This document shows positions 16,299 to 25,151 of a DNA stretch of 64,000 nucleotides, piece after piece. Each line of letters opens with the position of its first letter. Position 1 is the stretch's first letter. The stretch is from NCBI GenBank assembly GCA_028278225.1, contig JANQEU010000030.1, positions 1 through 64,000 on the forward strand, in the 5' to 3' direction. Origin of the DNA: Cyclobacteriaceae bacterium. Lineage in GTDB: Bacteria; Bacteroidota; Bacteroidia; Cytophagales; Cyclobacteriaceae. A program made the position numbers and the translations under genes. A model generated the notes under the pieces. The model saw only the letters and a list, made by a program, of their open reading frames with translations. It did not search any database and was not told the origin of the DNA.

Positions 16299-16853
16299 AT
16301 GGATAAACAACGAGAGTTATATCATGAGGAGATCACCAACCTTGAAAATTTCAAGTCCAAAATAGACACCCACACCATATACAAAGAGGATTTAGACCAT
16401 TTTTCCAATCAGTATGAAGAACTTGTGGCCCAGGCCAAGGTAATCACCCGTGTCAGTGACAGGCTACAGAAAAAGCTTGATACCGCTAACGTACAGATCC
16501 GTGAACAAAACGAGGAGATCAAGGACAAGAACCTACAACTGGAAGACACTATTGATCAGCTTGCAAAGGCAAAAGTAGGGCGGCGTGCCGCCACCATAAT
16601 GTTAACTGTAGCCCTCCTGTTGTTTATAATCGAACAAGTCGTACTTCAACCTAAAATTGACAGTTACCTGTCTCGTTTTGTGGATGATCAATACATGATA
16701 TTCGGATCTCTGCCGGTTCTTCTGATCCTGTTTTTCCTTGTAAAATTCTTTGAGAAAACACTGGAGACTTATTTTCTGAATAAAGAAAAGAGAAAGATCA
16801 TCGCCCAGGAAAACAAAGAGTCCAATTCCCTGGAGACCTCTTTTGCAAATTAA
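16299..16853 (+). CDS. Coiled-coil protein with two membrane segments, third gene of the SiaB/SiaC operon
   Basis: 184 residues with no named domain. Residues 1-92 are soluble with a coiled coil at about 35-92 (QKKLDTANVQIREQNEEIKD), followed by TM1 at 97-114, a short loop with LQPKIDSYLSRFVDDQ, TM2 at 131-149, and a charged cytoplasmic tail. The frame could open at a GTG at 16296, but the ATG at 16299 sits 8 nt after AGGAG (16286-16290), a good ribosome-binding site. Its position directly after siaC, where Pseudomonas has the cyclase gene siaD, makes it a candidate effector or anchor; this is inference from position only. Confidence 0.75.
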   Translation: MDKQRELYHEEITNLENFKSKIDTHTIYKEDLDHFSNQYEELVAQAKVITRVSDRLQKKLDTANVQIREQNEEIKDKNLQLEDTIDQLAKAKVGRRAATIMLTVALLLFIIEQVVLQPKIDSYLSRFVDDQYMIFGSLPVLLILFFLVKFFEKTLETYFLNKEKRKIIAQENKESNSLETSFAN

Positions 16854-17046
16854 TCTTGCATGCTGCTAATCTTAGGACAAATTTCGCTTGGGAAAAAAGG
16901 TGATTATTGTTTAACATTCCGCTTCTAACCTGAAAATGCCATTTTTAAAGAATATGCCGGGCCATAAACGCCCGCCAAAACCTGACAATCCCGATACTTG
17001 AAACCGGAATTCGTCAGACTGGAAATGTATATGTTATTTCGACAAA

Positions 17047-17054
17047 TAGTTTTG
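17047..17054 (+). promoter_or_regulatory. Candidate -7 promoter element of the symporter gene
   Basis: TAGTTTTG fits the Bacteroidota -7 consensus TAnnTTTG and lies 21 bp before the symporter ATG. No good TTTG -33 box was found at the usual spacing. Confidence 0.45.
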
Positions 17055-17075
17055 GGTCTAATCACAACTTGACTT

Positions 17076-18713
17076 ATGGAATTTACTACCATTGACATTT
17101 TTGTTTTTGTCGCCTACTGTATTCTCATCGTCAGCATTGGTCTTTACGTATCACGTGACAAAAAAGGACATCAAAAAAACGCTGAAGATTATTTCCTTGC
17201 CAGTAAATCCCTGCCGTGGTGGGCGATCGGTGCCTCACTGATTGCCGCCAATATTTCTGCAGAGCAGTTCATCGGAATGTCAGGATCGGGATTCGCTATC
17301 GGCCTGGCCATAGCCTCATACGAATGGATGGCGGCCATAACACTTCTTCTTGTAGGGAAATTTTTTCTCCCTATTTTCATCGAAAAGAAATTATATACCA
17401 TTCCTCAATTCGTCGAAGAACGTTACAGTACCAATCTGAAGACAATTCTTGCAGTGTTCTGGATCGGTTTGTTTGTATTCGTCAACCTCACATCCGTATT
17501 ATTTCTCGGAGCGAAAGCCCTTGATACTATCATCGGTGCAGGTGATGGCAGTACGATGATCTATGCTATAATCGGACTGGCATTTATTGCAGCCGCCTAT
17601 TCGTTGTACGGTGGACTTTCAGCAGTGGCATGGACTGATGTCATTCAGGTGATCCTTTTGGTTGTGGGAGGGTTGATTACAACCATTGCAGCATTAAATG
17701 CCGTAACCCCAGAGGGTGGTGTATTAAATGGTCTTTCTCATATTTATGATGTGGCAGATGAAAAGTTCCATATGATTCTTAGTAAGGATAATCCGGAGTT
17801 TATGAATCTTCCCGGTATTGCCGTGCTTATTGGAGGCATGTGGGTGGCAAACCTCTACTATTGGGGATTTAACCAATATATAATCCAGAGAACACTCGCG
17901 GCCAAATCTCTTCAGGAGGCACAGAAAGGTATTGCTTTTGCAGCATTTCTAAAGTTGATCATTCCTCTTATAGTAGTGATTCCGGGCATTATTGCTTTTG
18001 TAATGTATACGCAGCCAGAGGGTACTGCAGCCATACCGGGTGCTATTGATGCATTCACCAAAACCGACGGGTCTGTTAACTATGATAAAGCATATCCATG
18101 GCTCATAGGTGTCTTTGTCTCTCCCGGATTCAAAGGACTGGTTGTTGCTGCATTGGCAGCTGCTATCGTTTCTTCCCTGGCTTCGATGCTGAATTCAACA
18201 GCCACTATTTTTACGATGGATATTTATCGGCCATACTTCAATCCGAACGCAAGTGATAAAAGCACAGTAAATATGGGCAGAATAGCTGCCGGTCTTGCAT
18301 TGATCATAGCCTGTTTTGTGGCTCCGCTTTTAGGTAATATCCCTCAGGCATTCCAGTACATTCAGGAATACACCGGTCTGGTAAGCCCTGGAATCCTGGC
18401 TGTATTTTTACTTGGACTATTCTGGAGAAAGGCTACAAATAAGGGTGCGATTGCCGGGGTATTGTCATCCATTGTTATCGCATTGATCCTAAAGAATCCA
18501 GCACTTGACATGCCTTTTATTGACCAGATGTTCTATACGCTTTTGATCACAATGGTCATTATCGCAGGAGTTAGTTTAACGACTTCCAAGTCTGATCTCG
18601 ATCCAAAAGGCATTGAGGTAACGAATAAAACTTTCAAAACAGATCAGATCTTCAATGTCAGTGCCTATGCCATATTAATAGTTTGTGCAGTCCTGTACGC
18701 AATATTCTGGTGA
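17076..18713 (+). CDS. Sodium/solute symporter of the SSS (SGLT) family
   Basis: 545 residues with about 14 membrane helices. The family signature is clear: AEDYFLASKSLPWWAIGASLIAANISAEQ in TM1/TM2 is the SGLT pattern (quoted in pieces: DYFLASKSLPWW, IAANISAEQFIG), and YGGLSAVAWTDVIQ and ALAAAIVSSLASMLNSTATI are later core segments. The sub-family resembles SGLT-type sugar transporters (sodium/glucose, sodium/galactose), but the substrate is not certain. The stop overlaps the ATG of the next gene (TGATG at 18711-18715), so the thioesterase gene is translationally coupled. Confidence 0.92.
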   Translation: MEFTTIDIFVFVAYCILIVSIGLYVSRDKKGHQKNAEDYFLASKSLPWWAIGASLIAANISAEQFIGMSGSGFAIGLAIASYEWMAAITLLLVGKFFLPIFIEKKLYTIPQFVEERYSTNLKTILAVFWIGLFVFVNLTSVLFLGAKALDTIIGAGDGSTMIYAIIGLAFIAAAYSLYGGLSAVAWTDVIQVILLVVGGLITTIAALNAVTPEGGVLNGLSHIYDVADEKFHMILSKDNPEFMNLPGIAVLIGGMWVANLYYWGFNQYIIQRTLAAKSLQEAQKGIAFAAFLKLIIPLIVVIPGIIAFVMYTQPEGTAAIPGAIDAFTKTDGSVNYDKAYPWLIGVFVSPGFKGLVVAALAAAIVSSLASMLNSTATIFTMDIYRPYFNPNASDKSTVNMGRIAAGLALIIACFVAPLLGNIPQAFQYIQEYTGLVSPGILAVFLLGLFWRKATNKGAIAGVLSSIVIALILKNPALDMPFIDQMFYTLLITMVIIAGVSLTTSKSDLDPKGIEVTNKTFKTDQIFNVSAYAILIVCAVLYAIFW

Positions 18714-19222
18714 TGCCTGTGATCCTTACGGACAGGCAAAAAAAACTGGCAAGACGCCTTACAGGCTGGAAATTTAAGCTGTACCTGCTCTCCCGGCTAC
18801 CAATGGGTGGGCTGGCGGGCATAAGGATCATGGAATTGAACGAAGATCGTTGTATCGCCTCTGTACCTTTTAAATGGTGGAATAAAAATCCATTTCAGTC
18901 AATGTATTTTGCAGTAATGAGTATGGCAGCCGAGCTCTCCACTGCCGCTACCTGTTTACTGGCAGTTGAGGGGCAAAAACCCTCGATCGCTTTTATAATT
19001 GTCGGAAACAAGGCAGAATACACGAAGAAAGCCACAAGTAAGATCTATTTCACCTGTACCAACGGTTCAAAGGCTTTTGACGCCGTCGAAAAAAGTAAGA
19101 GCACAGGCGAACCCGAGGTGATAACCATTTCCACCACAGGCCGCAACAGGGAAGGTGAAGAAGTGGCCAGGTTTGAGTTCACCTGGTCCTTTAAGCAACG
19201 AAGGTCAAAGGTCGGCCAGTAA
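18713..19222 (+). CDS. DUF4442 hotdog-fold protein (putative acyl-CoA thioesterase)
   Basis: About 169 residues, soluble. It shows the DUF4442 pattern: MGGLAGIRIMELNEDRC, VPFKWWNKNPFQSMYFAVMSMAAELST and then a strand-rich half ending VARFEFTWSFK. These proteins adopt the hotdog fold of PaaI-type thioesterases. The start at 18713 (ATG overlapping the symporter stop) is chosen over an in-frame upstream codon at 18683, because the extra ten residues would be read inside the symporter gene. Substrate unknown. Convergent with the YihY gene with an 18-bp overlap. Confidence 0.82.
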   Translation: MPVILTDRQKKLARRLTGWKFKLYLLSRLPMGGLAGIRIMELNEDRCIASVPFKWWNKNPFQSMYFAVMSMAAELSTAATCLLAVEGQKPSIAFIIVGNKAEYTKKATSKIYFTCTNGSKAFDAVEKSKSTGEPEVITISTTGRNREGEEVARFEFTWSFKQRRSKVGQ

Positions 19223-20533
19223 TTTATTGGCAGGAGACTTTCTTATTTCATCATCGATTTCCAGCAGCAGCTCCTCTATCTCCTGGTAGACATCATCTTC
19301 ATTGGTTTTCAGTTCATCAAATCCCTTGTACTCCAACTTCCTGAGCACGGTATGAACGTCAATTCGATGTATATCCATGGCAGGCTGATATTTCTCGTTT
19401 TCCTCATCCATGACCCGGTTTAGCACGCCCACTTCATCCAATTCTCTGCAGATATCCCGGATAAACCTTAAAGGGATCTGGATGATCCCGGAAAGCTCAC
19501 TGAGGTTCATGGGCTTGTTACCCATCTCAAAATTTTTAATAATGTGCCTCATAATGAGCAAGGTCACTTTCTTGCGATGGTTAAGGCTCATTTTCATCCC
19601 GGCATGCTTGTATTCCCAGGTATTTGCATTTTGTATGGCAAATGCCGTTTCAGCACCTAGCAAAACGATCAGCCAACTAAGCTGCAGGTAGATCATAAAC
19701 AAGGGAAGAATTGCAAAGGCACCATAAATAGCGTTGTATCTTGACAAATATACCTGGCCGTTTATCCAGCCCCACTGGGTGAGCTGGAATACCGTACCGG
19801 CAAGGATACCTGCTATGAGCGCCGGAATGAACTTGACCCTTGTATTGGGAAAAATGAGATACAGTACAGTGAGCAACAACCATATGATCATGTAAGGCAC
19901 AAACTGAAGGCCGAAGAAAATGGCCGGTCTTATGTAATCCAGAATTTCAAACTGTGCTGTCAGGTTTTGGATCTGCGAGGTGACCAATGCCGTTGCACTT
20001 CCGGAAAGAATGATAAAAATAGGGCCGAGTAGAATAATTGAAAGATAATCCGATATTTTCCGCTGCCAGTTGCGGCTCCTGGTATCCCATATTTCGTTGA
20101 AAGCAATTTCGATGTTATTCAGCAATCGAATAACCGCATAGATCAATATCAGAAATGAAATTCCCGAAATGATCCCTGCATCGGCCGATTGAAGCATCGT
20201 GGAGGACCATTCCAATACTTTATTCAGGACTTCTTCCTGGCCTGTGAAATATCTTTCCAGTTCGGCCTTCAGATAATTCTCCAGACCGAATCCCTTCGCT
20301 ATCCCAAATCCCATGGCAATTACCGGAACAAAGGACAACAGGGAAAAATATGTTAAAGCGGAAGCCTTCTCCGTGATCCGGTCCTTCTTGAACTCGGAAA
20401 TTGAAATGATCCAGACCCGTATTGATCGATATAAGAAAGCTCTTGATTTGGGAAGGCTTGACAATTTAACCTTCCAGATACCAATCTGTGTAAAATGCCG
20501 AAACGCCCTCAAATAATGTCTTAGTGCCGTCAT
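19205..20533 (-). CDS. YihY/BrkB family inner-membrane protein with a C-terminal winged-helix-like region
   Basis: 442 residues. The YihY/BrkB domain occupies about 45-295 with six membrane helices and family segments ALTYFSLLSFVPVIAMGFG, FNEIWDTRSRNWQRKISDY and FIPALIAGILAGTVFQLTQW. After it (about 320-400) comes a soluble region RHIIKNFEMGNKPMNLSEL...IPLRFIRDICRELDEVGVL that looks like a winged helix, then an acidic tail. Members were once called ribonuclease BN; that activity belongs to another protein, so transport or envelope roles are more likely. Function not established. Confidence 0.88.
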   Translation of the reverse strand: MTALRHYLRAFRHFTQIGIWKVKLSSLPKSRAFLYRSIRVWIISISEFKKDRITEKASALTYFSLLSFVPVIAMGFGIAKGFGLENYLKAELERYFTGQEEVLNKVLEWSSTMLQSADAGIISGISFLILIYAVIRLLNNIEIAFNEIWDTRSRNWQRKISDYLSIILLGPIFIILSGSATALVTSQIQNLTAQFEILDYIRPAIFFGLQFVPYMIIWLLLTVLYLIFPNTRVKFIPALIAGILAGTVFQLTQWGWINGQVYLSRYNAIYGAFAILPLFMIYLQLSWLIVLLGAETAFAIQNANTWEYKHAGMKMSLNHRKKVTLLIMRHIIKNFEMGNKPMNLSELSGIIQIPLRFIRDICRELDEVGVLNRVMDEENEKYQPAMDIHRIDVHTVLRKLEYKGFDELKTNEDDVYQEIEELLLEIDDEIRKSPANKLLADL

Positions 20534-20879
20534 TTAACCCTTTGTAAGCGGGCTCAAATTAGTATGAATAGGCTTATAAACAAAAAGGGATGCAGCTACA
20601 CCCCTTTTCTAATCACCTAATTTTAAAAACACTACCCCACGAACCAAGGGGGTATAGAATGTCATATCGACATAAGGAAGACAGTTGTAGAACCGATCAC
20701 CCTTAAACCCTAATTATGCGATAGATTTCATCATGAGATTCAAACGAATAAAAAAATCAGCGAGTTATGGATGTAAGGCACAGCGCTGCTATGGTTAAAG
20801 ACATAGCTCGAACGAAGTGGCTGATTTGAAGTTGTTTTGGATCGGAATAGAAAGTTCTATTGCATATTTCGGGTTAAAA
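20534..20879. other. Gene-free region with two dyads and a TACCCC/GGGGTA motif
   Basis: 346 bp without a credible gene. It holds a terminator-like hairpin (20582-20608), an inverted TACCCC (20633-20638) / GGGGGTA (20648-20654) motif, and a long imperfect dyad: AAATCAGC (20754-20761) with GCTGATTT (20820-20827) enclosing CGAGTTATG (20761-20769) with CATAGCTCG (20802-20810). The last could be the remnant of a mobile hairpin or part of an RNA; no family was recognised. Confidence 0.4.
20582..20608 (-). terminator. Probable intrinsic terminator, minus strand
   Basis: Read on the minus strand, AAAAGGGG, an 11-nt loop and CCCTTTTTG form a stem followed by a T-rich run (TTTTTGTTTAT). It lies about 270 bp after the last gene of the export operon and could end its transcript. 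The stem is short and partly A-T. Confidence 0.4.
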
Positions 20880-22016
20880 TCAGAAGGATAACTTCATACG
20901 AGTGAAAATAAGCGTAACCGAAGTTGGTTCTCCCTGTACGAAGAATTGTCCGATAAGATCAAAGTCGAGATTTGGCTTCATGCTATATGTGACAAACGGA
21001 TTCAGGAAAACCCCCTCCTGTCCTGGAAAGTATAACGTCGATATCCCGCCACTCACAAGGGGATGAAACAGGTACGACGATTGGAAAAAAGTGGACCACT
21101 TGTATGGAGACAGGGATCTGATGTCCAGGTTTGCAGTACTTTGAAGGAATAGCGCACTGGGATCATCCGAACCTGTGGAGTTATAGAGAATAGACCCGTT
21201 TAAATAAAGGGAATTGGCAAATGAATGGTCAACTGAAATTGAGGAAAGCAATTCAGCCGGTGCGTTGCTTTCCAGAGATTGAAGGATGGTGAACTCACCT
21301 TTAAATCCCGATATGTCGATATTACCTGCCCAGCCACCTCCAAATACCAGGTGATCTTTCATAATTCCGGTCATCAACTGAAAATCGTAATTGGCCTTGT
21401 TCCATTTGTACAGACCTGCTGCAGTGATCGCTTCCAGGCTATCAGCCATTTTGACTGCGATCTCATATCCACCGGCATACCCTATAAATTTCTGAAATCT
21501 TATTGCGTCACTTCCCGGACGTTCTTCGTAATCGAAATCAAAGAATGAATAGGCATTGAAAATATCATTGGGATTCCAGACCAGGTTCACCCCCCAGTTT
21601 ATTCTTTGGCGGCCTATTCGTAGCTGCCAGTCGCTTTCTGTCCATTCCACATAGGCCCTGTCCAGCATGGTATGAATCACTATCTTGTCTTCGTTTACAG
21701 GCATGGCAGAGAGATCGAAATAATCGTTGTTTACATCTATCAAAGCGCCATAGTCAGGAAAAGCATTTACAACATCACCCGTGAAAATCCTGGTCCTGAG
21801 ATCCAGCCTTGTCGTGAATTTCGCAGTAGGAGACCAGCTGAAATTTAACCGGTTATGTACCAAATTGTCTATGAGAACAGAATCTTCCTCTTCCGGAACA
21901 TTTATTGTGACAAGATCTTTGACATAGCCATTTAGCGACCAGCTCCTGTCATCCTGGCCTAATGATTTGATGGAACCCGCAAGAAATATCAGGAATATGA
22001 ATTTACCGATTCTCAT
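20880..22016 (-). CDS. Outer-membrane beta-barrel protein of the LolA-like export operon
   Basis: 378 residues: signal peptide (MRIGKFIFLIFLAGSIKSLGQ), then a beta-strand rich mature part with WTESDWQLRIGRQRINWGVNLVWNPNDIFN, a segment typical of DUF1302-like barrels that follow lipid-exporting FtsX/ABC or RND systems, and a C-terminal strand ending KLSF. Last gene of a five-gene operon behind TetR; its start overlaps the ATPase gene by 14 bp. The cluster composition suggests that it is the outer-membrane part of an envelope lipid or lipoprotein trafficking system; this is inference. Confidence 0.75.
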   Translation of the reverse strand: MRIGKFIFLIFLAGSIKSLGQDDRSWSLNGYVKDLVTINVPEEEDSVLIDNLVHNRLNFSWSPTAKFTTRLDLRTRIFTGDVVNAFPDYGALIDVNNDYFDLSAMPVNEDKIVIHTMLDRAYVEWTESDWQLRIGRQRINWGVNLVWNPNDIFNAYSFFDFDYEERPGSDAIRFQKFIGYAGGYEIAVKMADSLEAITAAGLYKWNKANYDFQLMTGIMKDHLVFGGGWAGNIDISGFKGEFTILQSLESNAPAELLSSISVDHSFANSLYLNGSILYNSTGSDDPSALFLQSTANLDIRSLSPYKWSTFFQSSYLFHPLVSGGISTLYFPGQEGVFLNPFVTYSMKPNLDFDLIGQFFVQGEPTSVTLIFTRMKLSF

Positions 22017-22686
22017 CGCTAATTATACGGCCATCCTCGAGTGTAATTACCCGTTTGGCTTTGTCAATTACACGCTGATCGTGTGTAGAAAAAATGAAAG
22101 TTGCTTTCTCCTCTTTATTCATTTGAGCCATTATGTCGAGAAGAGATTCGGTGGCTTTTGTATCCAAGTTTGCCGTCGGCTCATCCGCGAGGATAAATTT
22201 GGGACTTGAAGCCAACGCCCGGGCCACAGCCACTCTTTGCTGCTGGCCACCGGATAGCTGAGCCGGTCTTCTGTTCATTTGGTCCCTGATCCCCATTTTT
22301 TCAAGTATATCGAGCGTCCTTTTATCACGGTACGCTTTATCACATTTTTGAAGAAGCATTATGAATTCCACATTTTCACGCGCTGTTAGAACAGGTATCA
22401 GATTGTAGCTTTGGAAAACAAATCCGATATTGTTCAACCTGAAATCAGTCAATTGAGACTGGCTCATCCTGCCAATTTCTTCTCCGCCGACGGATACCGT
22501 TCCTCCGGTAGGCTGATCAAGACCCCCGATCATGTTGAGCAGGGTTGTCTTTCCACATCCCGATGGTCCTACTACAGCTGTAAATTCTCCTTCCTCAACT
22601 GCAAGATCAACGTCATCAACAGCTACCACCGGAATGGTTTCCGGATTATATACTTTTTTTAAATTTTTAGTTTGTATTACTGTCAT
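22003..22686 (-). CDS. ABC transporter ATPase, LolD/MacB-type
   Basis: 227 residues. Walker A GPSGCGKTT (40-48), Q-loop FVFQSYNLIP, signature LSGGQQQR (144-151), Walker B FILADEPTANLD (164-175) and the switch His in FIFSTHDQR are all present. The sub-family is the one that pairs with FtsX/MacB permeases for mechanotransmission or lipoprotein release. Both permease genes lie directly upstream (2-bp gap to the nearer), so this ATPase powers that complex. Confidence 0.93.
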   Translation of the reverse strand: MTVIQTKNLKKVYNPETIPVVAVDDVDLAVEEGEFTAVVGPSGCGKTTLLNMIGGLDQPTGGTVSVGGEEIGRMSQSQLTDFRLNNIGFVFQSYNLIPVLTARENVEFIMLLQKCDKAYRDKRTLDILEKMGIRDQMNRRPAQLSGGQQQRVAVARALASSPKFILADEPTANLDTKATESLLDIMAQMNKEEKATFIFSTHDQRVIDKAKRVITLEDGRIISDENR

Positions 22687-22688
22687 GG

Positions 22689-23897
22689 TTATATTTTTCT
22701 AATTGCTTCCAAAGGATTCAAACTGATCGCTTTTATAGCCGGATAAATTGCACCGATAAAGGCCGTAAGAATTACAATAATCATAAGAGAAGGATAGGTC
22801 ACGACATCCATTTCCGGATAGAAAATAGCATCGTAGCCGTACTCCTTCAAAGCATCCGCATACATCGACAGATCCATTCCGCGGTCGCTCAGCCAGCTAA
22901 TAGTTAGAAAACCCAGTAAGAGACCTAATGGGCCGGCCATTAAACCCATCAGGCAGGTTTCCATCACGACCATGGAGAATACGCTTCTTTTTTTCATGCC
23001 GACCGACCTCAACATTCCGATTTCCTTGGTCCTTTCCAGCACGGCCATCAGCATAGTGTTCACAATCCCGAAAAGCAGGGCGAGCATAATGATAACGGTC
23101 AGAATACGCTTGGTCATTACAGAAGATTCCTCCATCAGGTTGAACTCCGGAGCAATTTCCTTATAGGTCCTCACGGTGTTATCAGTAATTGAGCTAACAA
23201 AAACTTTCATTTCATCGATTTCAGCACCCTCATTCAACAGTATTGCCAATTCATGAATGCCCTTATCATTGACCAGCCGGTTTAAATCGCTCTGTCTTAC
23301 GTAAATAACCCCCTCATTGATCTTTGGTGATTTCGAATCGAAAATTCCCTCAACCCGAAATGATGCCGATGTGATGTTAGCTTCAATGTCCTGAAAGGTC
23401 AGCACTACTTTTGACCTTATCTTCACTTTTAGTTTATCAGCCAGTTTCCGGCTGATCAAAATGGGATTTCTGCGGATCTTACTGAAATAAGTGCCTTCTA
23501 CCAGTTGATCTTCCAGACCTGTTGTAATTGACTCGGCCTGCTCATTCACACCGTAGATCTGAACACCTGCACTGGTCTTTGTGCTGGCAATCATACCATT
23601 GATCTTTTGACGGGCAGATATGGATTTGATGGATGACAGGCTGTCCAGCGCCACCTTCATGACATCCACATCCTTCAACTGATATTTCAAATCGGGCTCC
23701 GTGATATAATCGGAGTTGTGAACCTGAATGTGAGAATGTTCGTGGTTGATCGCATTTCTGGTGAAAGCGGCACCGAAGCTATTGTAAAAAGCTATGATGA
23801 AGATAAGCGACCAGACTCCGAGCACTATTGCCCCGATTACCACGAAGCTTCTGCGCTTGGACCTCCAAATGTTCTTCCAGGATAATGTAAAAATCAT
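22689..23897 (-). CDS. FtsX/LolE-type ABC permease (second of two)
   Basis: 402 residues: TM1 at about 18-40 after a basic start (SWKNIWRSKRRSFVVIGAIV), a large periplasmic MacB-PCD-like domain (about 45-260), then three C-terminal helices including the FtsX core TVIIMLALLFGIVNTMLMAV, LERTKEIGMLRSVGMKKRSV and AIYPAIKAISLNPLEAIRKI. It overlaps the preceding permease gene by 4 bp (ATGA), showing translational coupling. With its partner it probably forms a heterodimeric permease. Confidence 0.9.
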   Translation of the reverse strand: MIFTLSWKNIWRSKRRSFVVIGAIVLGVWSLIFIIAFYNSFGAAFTRNAINHEHSHIQVHNSDYITEPDLKYQLKDVDVMKVALDSLSSIKSISARQKINGMIASTKTSAGVQIYGVNEQAESITTGLEDQLVEGTYFSKIRRNPILISRKLADKLKVKIRSKVVLTFQDIEANITSASFRVEGIFDSKSPKINEGVIYVRQSDLNRLVNDKGIHELAILLNEGAEIDEMKVFVSSITDNTVRTYKEIAPEFNLMEESSVMTKRILTVIIMLALLFGIVNTMLMAVLERTKEIGMLRSVGMKKRSVFSMVVMETCLMGLMAGPLGLLLGFLTISWLSDRGMDLSMYADALKEYGYDAIFYPEMDVVTYPSLMIIVILTAFIGAIYPAIKAISLNPLEAIRKI

Positions 23898-25114
23898 TCC
23901 TTTAAGGCTTTTGTAATGTTTAACTGTTTTATTGCAATCATAGGGTAAATACCGAGGAACAAAGAGATGATCAACACCACGATGCCCTGATTATAGAATA
24001 CCACCGGGTCCATTGAAAATGGCATAATGGGCTCATATCCAAAATTCTCAAAAGCTGCTGCAGCTTCCCCTGAAAACCTTATCGGATTGAAATAGAAGTA
24101 AAGAATAATAGGGAAGCTTGCTATTAGCCCCAATCCCACTCCAAAAAATGTGAGCATCAGAATCTCGAATGCCACCATCACCTGTATCTTTGGTTTCTTC
24201 ATTCCGATGGAAGTGAGGATCCCAAATTCATAGGTACGCTCTTTTGTCATCATCAGGAAGGTGCCCAGGATACCAAACCCTATGATCCCGTAGAGGATAT
24301 AAATCATGATCAACCCGCCATAGTAATCCAGTTCGATCCCCTGCAGTAGCTCCGGCATCATCTCCTGCCAGTTCATTATGGTCATCTCGCTGGACGCCAG
24401 CGACGTGGAAATCTCGGACTGAGCCACAAAAAGCTCCTCCTGGTCATGTAGCAACATGGAAAAAGAAGTAACGAGGCCTTCTGCTCCAAAAAAGGACTGT
24501 GCCTGACCCAATGAAAGGTACGCAGCCGCTTGATTCAGATCAGGTACCGGGAATTTCAGTATTCCGACGACAGGGTACTTACCTGCAGCATTTACGCCAT
24601 GATAACCCTGACTGATGAAAACAACAGTATCCCCAACATCGGCCTTGAGATAGTCAGAAAGTCCCTCTCCAATCATGACACCCCAATCCCTAATATATTC
24701 TCCTCTCACAATCTTATCATCAAGGAATGTGAGGTCCGCTTCTTTTTCCGGATCAATACCAGTGACGATGACTCCCTTGGTTTTTTCCCCATATGAAGCC
24801 AGTGCGAATGAGGTCAACCGGGGGACGGAAACTTCTACCCTGCCATTGGTTATGTCAAGGTCCTGCAGACCTGAAAGACTGAAGCTATTGTCAAGTATCT
24901 TTTCATCCCAATATTCTTTCTCATGAATGGCCAGGTGACCGGTGTAGAATCGTACGGAATTCTCGATCATCCGGTCGTATGATCCCAACTGCATCGATTG
25001 CATAACGCATGCAAAGAATACGGCAAATCCGATGGATGATGCAGTGATCCAGGTACGCTTTCTGTTGCGCCAGATATTGCGCCATCCAAGTTTCATGTAC
25101 AAGGTTAAAGACAT
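23894..25114 (-). CDS. FtsX/LolC-type ABC permease (first of two)
   Basis: 406 residues with the same plan as the next gene: TM1 after KLGWRNIWRNRKRTWI, a periplasmic domain, then helices with GIIGFGILGTFLMMTKERTYEFGIL and a final FLGIYPMIAIKQLNITKALKE. Two related but different permeases plus one ATPase resemble LolCDE. The adjacent LolA-like gene, 37 bp upstream, fits a role in moving a lipidated or hydrophobic cargo out of the inner membrane. Confidence 0.88.
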   Translation of the reverse strand: MSLTLYMKLGWRNIWRNRKRTWITASSIGFAVFFACVMQSMQLGSYDRMIENSVRFYTGHLAIHEKEYWDEKILDNSFSLSGLQDLDITNGRVEVSVPRLTSFALASYGEKTKGVIVTGIDPEKEADLTFLDDKIVRGEYIRDWGVMIGEGLSDYLKADVGDTVVFISQGYHGVNAAGKYPVVGILKFPVPDLNQAAAYLSLGQAQSFFGAEGLVTSFSMLLHDQEELFVAQSEISTSLASSEMTIMNWQEMMPELLQGIELDYYGGLIMIYILYGIIGFGILGTFLMMTKERTYEFGILTSIGMKKPKIQVMVAFEILMLTFFGVGLGLIASFPIILYFYFNPIRFSGEAAAAFENFGYEPIMPFSMDPVVFYNQGIVVLIISLFLGIYPMIAIKQLNITKALKE

Positions 25115-25151
25115 CGGTTCTCTGTTAATTGTTCTTTATTAATTGTCATGA

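Noticed and set aside
19205-20533. Ribonuclease BN
   Set aside because: Old annotation of YihY-type proteins; the sequence is a six-helix membrane protein without RNase motifs.
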